Of a DNA stretch of 64,000 nucleotides, positions 61,471 through 64,000 are shown piece after piece. The position numbers and the translations under genes are program-made. The notes beneath the pieces were generated by a model, which saw only the letters and a list, made by a program, of their open reading frames with translations, made no database searches and was not told the DNA's origin. Origin of the DNA: Streptomyces zingiberis (GTDB taxonomy: Bacteria; Actinomycetota; Actinomycetes; Streptomycetales; Streptomycetaceae); NCBI RefSeq assembly GCF_012034935.1, contig NZ_JAATEN010000025.1, forward strand, positions 31,702 to 95,701. The letters are read 5' to 3'. The first letter of the stretch is position 1. Each line of letters opens with the position of its first letter.

Positions 61471-63150
61471 TCATTCGCCGGAGAGCACCACCTGCGCCGC
61501 GCGCCGGGCCTCTTCGGCGGTGTCGGCGGCCCGCGCCGCCGCGGCCGCCCGCTCGCACTGGGCGAGGGTGTGCTTGGCCAGCGTCGCCCGCACGTACGGC
61601 AGGGAGGCCGCCCCCATGGAGAGGCTCGTCACGCCCAGCCCCGTCAGCACACAGGCCAGCAGCGGGTCGGAGGCGGCCTCGCCGCACACGCCGCAGCTCT
61701 TCCCCTCCGCCTTCGCGGCCTCCGCCGAGAGGGCCACCAGGTCGAGCAGCGCGGGCTGCCAGGGGTCCTGCAACCGGGAGACGGCACCGACCTGCCGGTC
61801 CGCGGCGAAGGTGTACTGCGCCAGGTCGTTGGTGCCCAGCGAGAGGAACTCCACCTCCTGGAGGATCGACCGGGCGCGCAGGGCCGCCGAGGGGATCTCC
61901 ACCATCGCGCCGAACTTCGCCCGAAGCCCGGACTCCCGGCAGGCGTCGGCGAACGCCTTGGCGTCGGTGCGGTCCGCCACCATCGGCGCCATCACCTCCA
62001 GGTACACCGGCAGCCCCTCAGCGGCCCGGGCCAGGGCCGCGAGCTGGGTTCGCAGCACCTCGGGGTGGTCGAGCAGGGTCCGCAGCCCCCGCACACCCAG
62101 TGCGGGGTTGGGCTCATCGGACGGAGTGAGGAACGCAAGCGGCTTGTCGGCACCCGCGTCCAGCACCCGCACCACGACCCGGCCCTCGGGGAACGCCTCA
62201 AGGACCGTCCGGTACGCCTCGGTCTGCTTCTCCTCGGAAGGCGCTTCGTCCCCGCCGTCCAGGAAGAGGAACTCCGTCCGGAAGAGACCGACCCCCTCGG
62301 CGCCGGCCGCGACGGCCGCCGCCACGTCCGCCGGGCCTCCGATGTTCGCCAGCAGCGGCACCTTGTGCCCGTCCGAGGTCGCGCCCGGCCCGGTCACGGC
62401 CGACAGTGCGGCCCGGCGCTCGGCCGCCGCCGACTCGATCTCCGACCGCCGCTCGGCGCTCGGGGACACCACGATCTCGCCCGTGCTGCCGTCCACGGCG
62501 ACGACCGTCCCCTCGCCCAGGTCACACGCGCCGGGCAGAGCCACCACGGCCGGCACCCCGAGGGCCCGCGCCAGAATGGCGCTGTGGCTCGTCGGCCCGC
62601 CTTCCTCGGTGACGAATCCCAGCACCAGCGTGGGGTCGAGCAGGGCGGTGTCCGCGGGCGCCAGGTCCCGCGCGATCAGCACATACGGTTCGTCGCTGTC
62701 CGGCACCCCCGGCATCGGGACGCCCAGCAGCCGCGCCACCACCCGGTTGCGCACATCGTCCAGATCGGCCACCCGCCCGGCCAGGTACTCGCCCGCCCCG
62801 GCCAGCAGGGCCCGGTACGCGGCGAAGGCGTCGTACACGGCCCGTTCCGCCGTGCTGCCCACCGCGATCCGCCGGTTGACGTCCGCCATCAGCTCGGGAT
62901 CCTGCGCCATGAGGGCCTGCGCCTCGAGCACCGCCTGGGCCTCGCCGCCGGCCAGTTTGCCCCGGGCCGTCAGATCGGCGGCGACCGCTTCCACCGCCTG
63001 CTGTGCCCTGGCCTGTTCGCGCGGCGCCTCCTCATGGGGGATCTGCTTGGCGGGCGGTTCCAGCACCGCCGTCCCCATGTGCCGTACCTCGCCGATCGCC
63101 ACCCCGTGGCTCACCCCGACGCCTCGGAGTGTCGTCTCCGTTGTCTCCAT
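61471..63150 (-). CDS. ptsI: PTS Enzyme I
   Basis: A 559-aa phosphoenolpyruvate-protein phosphotransferase. The swivelling His is in GGPTSHSAILARALG (His189). The C-terminal PEP site has LFRTEFLFLD, VVVRVLDAGADKP, the metal ligand segment LGTNDLAQYTFAADR, and the catalytic Cys in GVCGEAASDPL. Enzyme I takes phosphate from PEP and passes it to HPr. HPr is not in the window. ATG 63150 is 103 bp after crr on the same strand, so crr-ptsI form one operon, the same pairing as S. coelicolor SCO1390-SCO1391. Confidence 0.97.
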   Translation of the reverse strand: METTETTLRGVGVSHGVAIGEVRHMGTAVLEPPAKQIPHEEAPREQARAQQAVEAVAADLTARGKLAGGEAQAVLEAQALMAQDPELMADVNRRIAVGSTAERAVYDAFAAYRALLAGAGEYLAGRVADLDDVRNRVVARLLGVPMPGVPDSDEPYVLIARDLAPADTALLDPTLVLGFVTEEGGPTSHSAILARALGVPAVVALPGACDLGEGTVVAVDGSTGEIVVSPSAERRSEIESAAAERRAALSAVTGPGATSDGHKVPLLANIGGPADVAAAVAAGAEGVGLFRTEFLFLDGGDEAPSEEKQTEAYRTVLEAFPEGRVVVRVLDAGADKPLAFLTPSDEPNPALGVRGLRTLLDHPEVLRTQLAALARAAEGLPVYLEVMAPMVADRTDAKAFADACRESGLRAKFGAMVEIPSAALRARSILQEVEFLSLGTNDLAQYTFAADRQVGAVSRLQDPWQPALLDLVALSAEAAKAEGKSCGVCGEAASDPLLACVLTGLGVTSLSMGAASLPYVRATLAKHTLAQCERAAAAARAADTAEEARRAAQVVLSGE

Positions 63151-63253
63151 TGCACCCGTCTCCGATCGGTGCGGCCGGTCTCCGCCGTATGCCGCGTGGA
63201 TGTCATGTCGCCGTGCAACCGGGGCACGGCCCGCGCTCACGCCCAGGAGACGC

Positions 63254-63703
63254 TCACGTCCAGGAGAAGAGGAGGGCGCCCGTGGTGACGTCCCCCGACT
63301 CGGAGACATCGGAGAGGGAGTCCGCCGACGCTTCCAGCGCCACGACCGGGCACACGGGAGATTTGCCGGCCGACTCGACCTCGGCCGGGTTCCACCGCAC
63401 CACGGGGTCGCCGCGGCGTACCGTGTCCCCCTTGGACACCAGCAGTTCGAACCCGGCCCCGTTCAGCTGCACGGTGTCGATACCCAGGTGCGTCAGCACC
63501 CCGTGGCCCTCCTCGTCCACCACCACGAAGGCGTGGGGGTGGAGGGAGACGACGACGCCGTCCACGGGCGCCACGGCGGCCGACGGTTCACGCACGGGGT
63601 CGACCGCGGTCCCGGGCCCCACCATCGCGTCGGAGAACACCGGATCGGGCACTGCCGCGAGTCCGATGGAGCGGCCGGTGACCGGAGACGTCACGGTGGT
63701 CAT
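63254..63703 (-). CDS. crr: PTS glucose-type Enzyme IIA (Crr)
   Basis: A 149-aa soluble EIIA-Glc. The phosphorylated His72 is in GHGVLTHLGIDTVQL, with the supporting His57 in VSLHPHAFVVV. VVSLHPHAF and LLVSKGDTVRRGDPVVRW complete the fold. The protein accepts phosphate from HPr and donates it to IIB/IIC permeases, and in Streptomyces also participates in regulation. It precedes ptsI in the operon. The start is ATG 63703 after CGAGAGG. Confidence 0.95.
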   Translation of the reverse strand: MTTVTSPVTGRSIGLAAVPDPVFSDAMVGPGTAVDPVREPSAAVAPVDGVVVSLHPHAFVVVDEEGHGVLTHLGIDTVQLNGAGFELLVSKGDTVRRGDPVVRWNPAEVESAGKSPVCPVVALEASADSLSDVSESGDVTTGALLFSWT

Positions 63704-64000
63704 GAGTAGCCTCTCGAGCGGGATTTGATCAGCGCCGTTCCGCCTGGCGGCCTGGGCGCCTCGTGTCCAGAAGCGTAGATGATGGGCACACGGGTGCCGC
63801 CGCCGAACCGATTTGCTTCGCCGAGCGCGAGCGCTGTACTGTCGTACTCCTGCCCGCAACCGAGCGTCGGCGCAAGCAGCCGATCGGAAGCGGACAGCAC
63901 TCTCCAACTCCTCGAAGTCATATCGCACTTCGGCCTTCTGCGTGCCCCCGGATGGTGGCCGGAAGGAACTGGAACGCCTGGTAGGGTTGGAAACACCGAA
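63704..64000. promoter_or_regulatory. crr-ptsI promoter region (window edge)
   Basis: A minus-strand TACGCT at 63772-63777, 69 bp before the crr start, is a plausible -10 for the operon. No gene is seen; a divergent gene might begin beyond 64000. Confidence 0.35.

Noticed and set aside
1..64000. tRNA or rRNA genes
   Set aside because: No T-loop GGTTCGA-type sequences in a clover-leaf context and no conserved rRNA segments were noticed on either strand.

Overview
The window reads as chromosomal DNA of a Streptomyces or close relative. Nearly every reading frame is open because G+C is extreme. Starts are often GTG or TTG behind GGAGG-type sites. The protein content is typical of the genus: a cvn conservon, an NsdA-like regulator, a DUF397 protein, many secreted and regulatory proteins, and a crr-ptsI pair arranged as in streptomycetes. 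I saw no rRNA, tRNA, CRISPR array, intact insertion sequence or replication origin.

Left third (1-31 kb). A copper/envelope cluster comes first: a CopC-like protein cut by the window edge, a lipoprotein, a His-rich membrane protein and a YcnI-like protein. It is followed by a solitary dihydroxyacetone kinase subunit DhaK. A sulfur-scavenging remnant follows, with the 3' end of ssuD, a palindromic operator candidate and an SfnB/DszC-like flavoprotein. Next come a cytochrome P450, a Ser/Thr kinase fused to TPR repeats, and a phytoene-desaturase-like flavoprotein carrying an in-frame 9-bp satellite. After these are an RsbW-type ATPase and a secreted serine hydrolase. A stretch of small redox enzymes and regulators follows: VOC, AraC/NmrA pair, PPOX, aldo-keto reductase, SDR, MarR, PfpI. 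The MarR and aldo-keto reductase promoters share a TTGCA operator pattern. An LRR protein, a phosphotransferase and an NsdA-like regulator end this part.

Middle (31-47 kb). A PAS-PP2C phosphatase and a HEAT-like protein precede a tightly overlapped gntR-pxpA-pxpB-pxpC operon for 5-oxoproline cleavage. Divergent from it lies the most interesting locus. It has three genes encoding a kleisin-like protein of 512 aa, a small winged-helix/KITE-like protein of 304 aa and a 1630-aa SMC-family ATPase. This is the jetA-jetB-jetC / mksF-mksE-mksB layout of MukBEF/Wadjet condensins, but no jetD nuclease follows. Instead there is a strong terminator and a degraded IS5-type transposase.

Right third (47-64 kb). 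Conservon genes cvnA-cvnB-cvnC are separated from a cvnD-type GTPase by two universal-stress proteins and a zinc alcohol dehydrogenase. A near-perfect DosR/DevR-type box lies in front of cvnD, suggesting that a hypoxia/dormancy module has merged with the conservon. Then follow a secreted VanX-like dipeptidase, a truncated GH31 glycosidase with only its N-terminal domain, acetoacetyl-CoA ligase, and a hypothetical protein whose ribosome-binding site lies inside a 13-bp stem. The PTS genes ptsI and crr close the window.

All assignments come from reading the sequence and from family knowledge. No database search was run.
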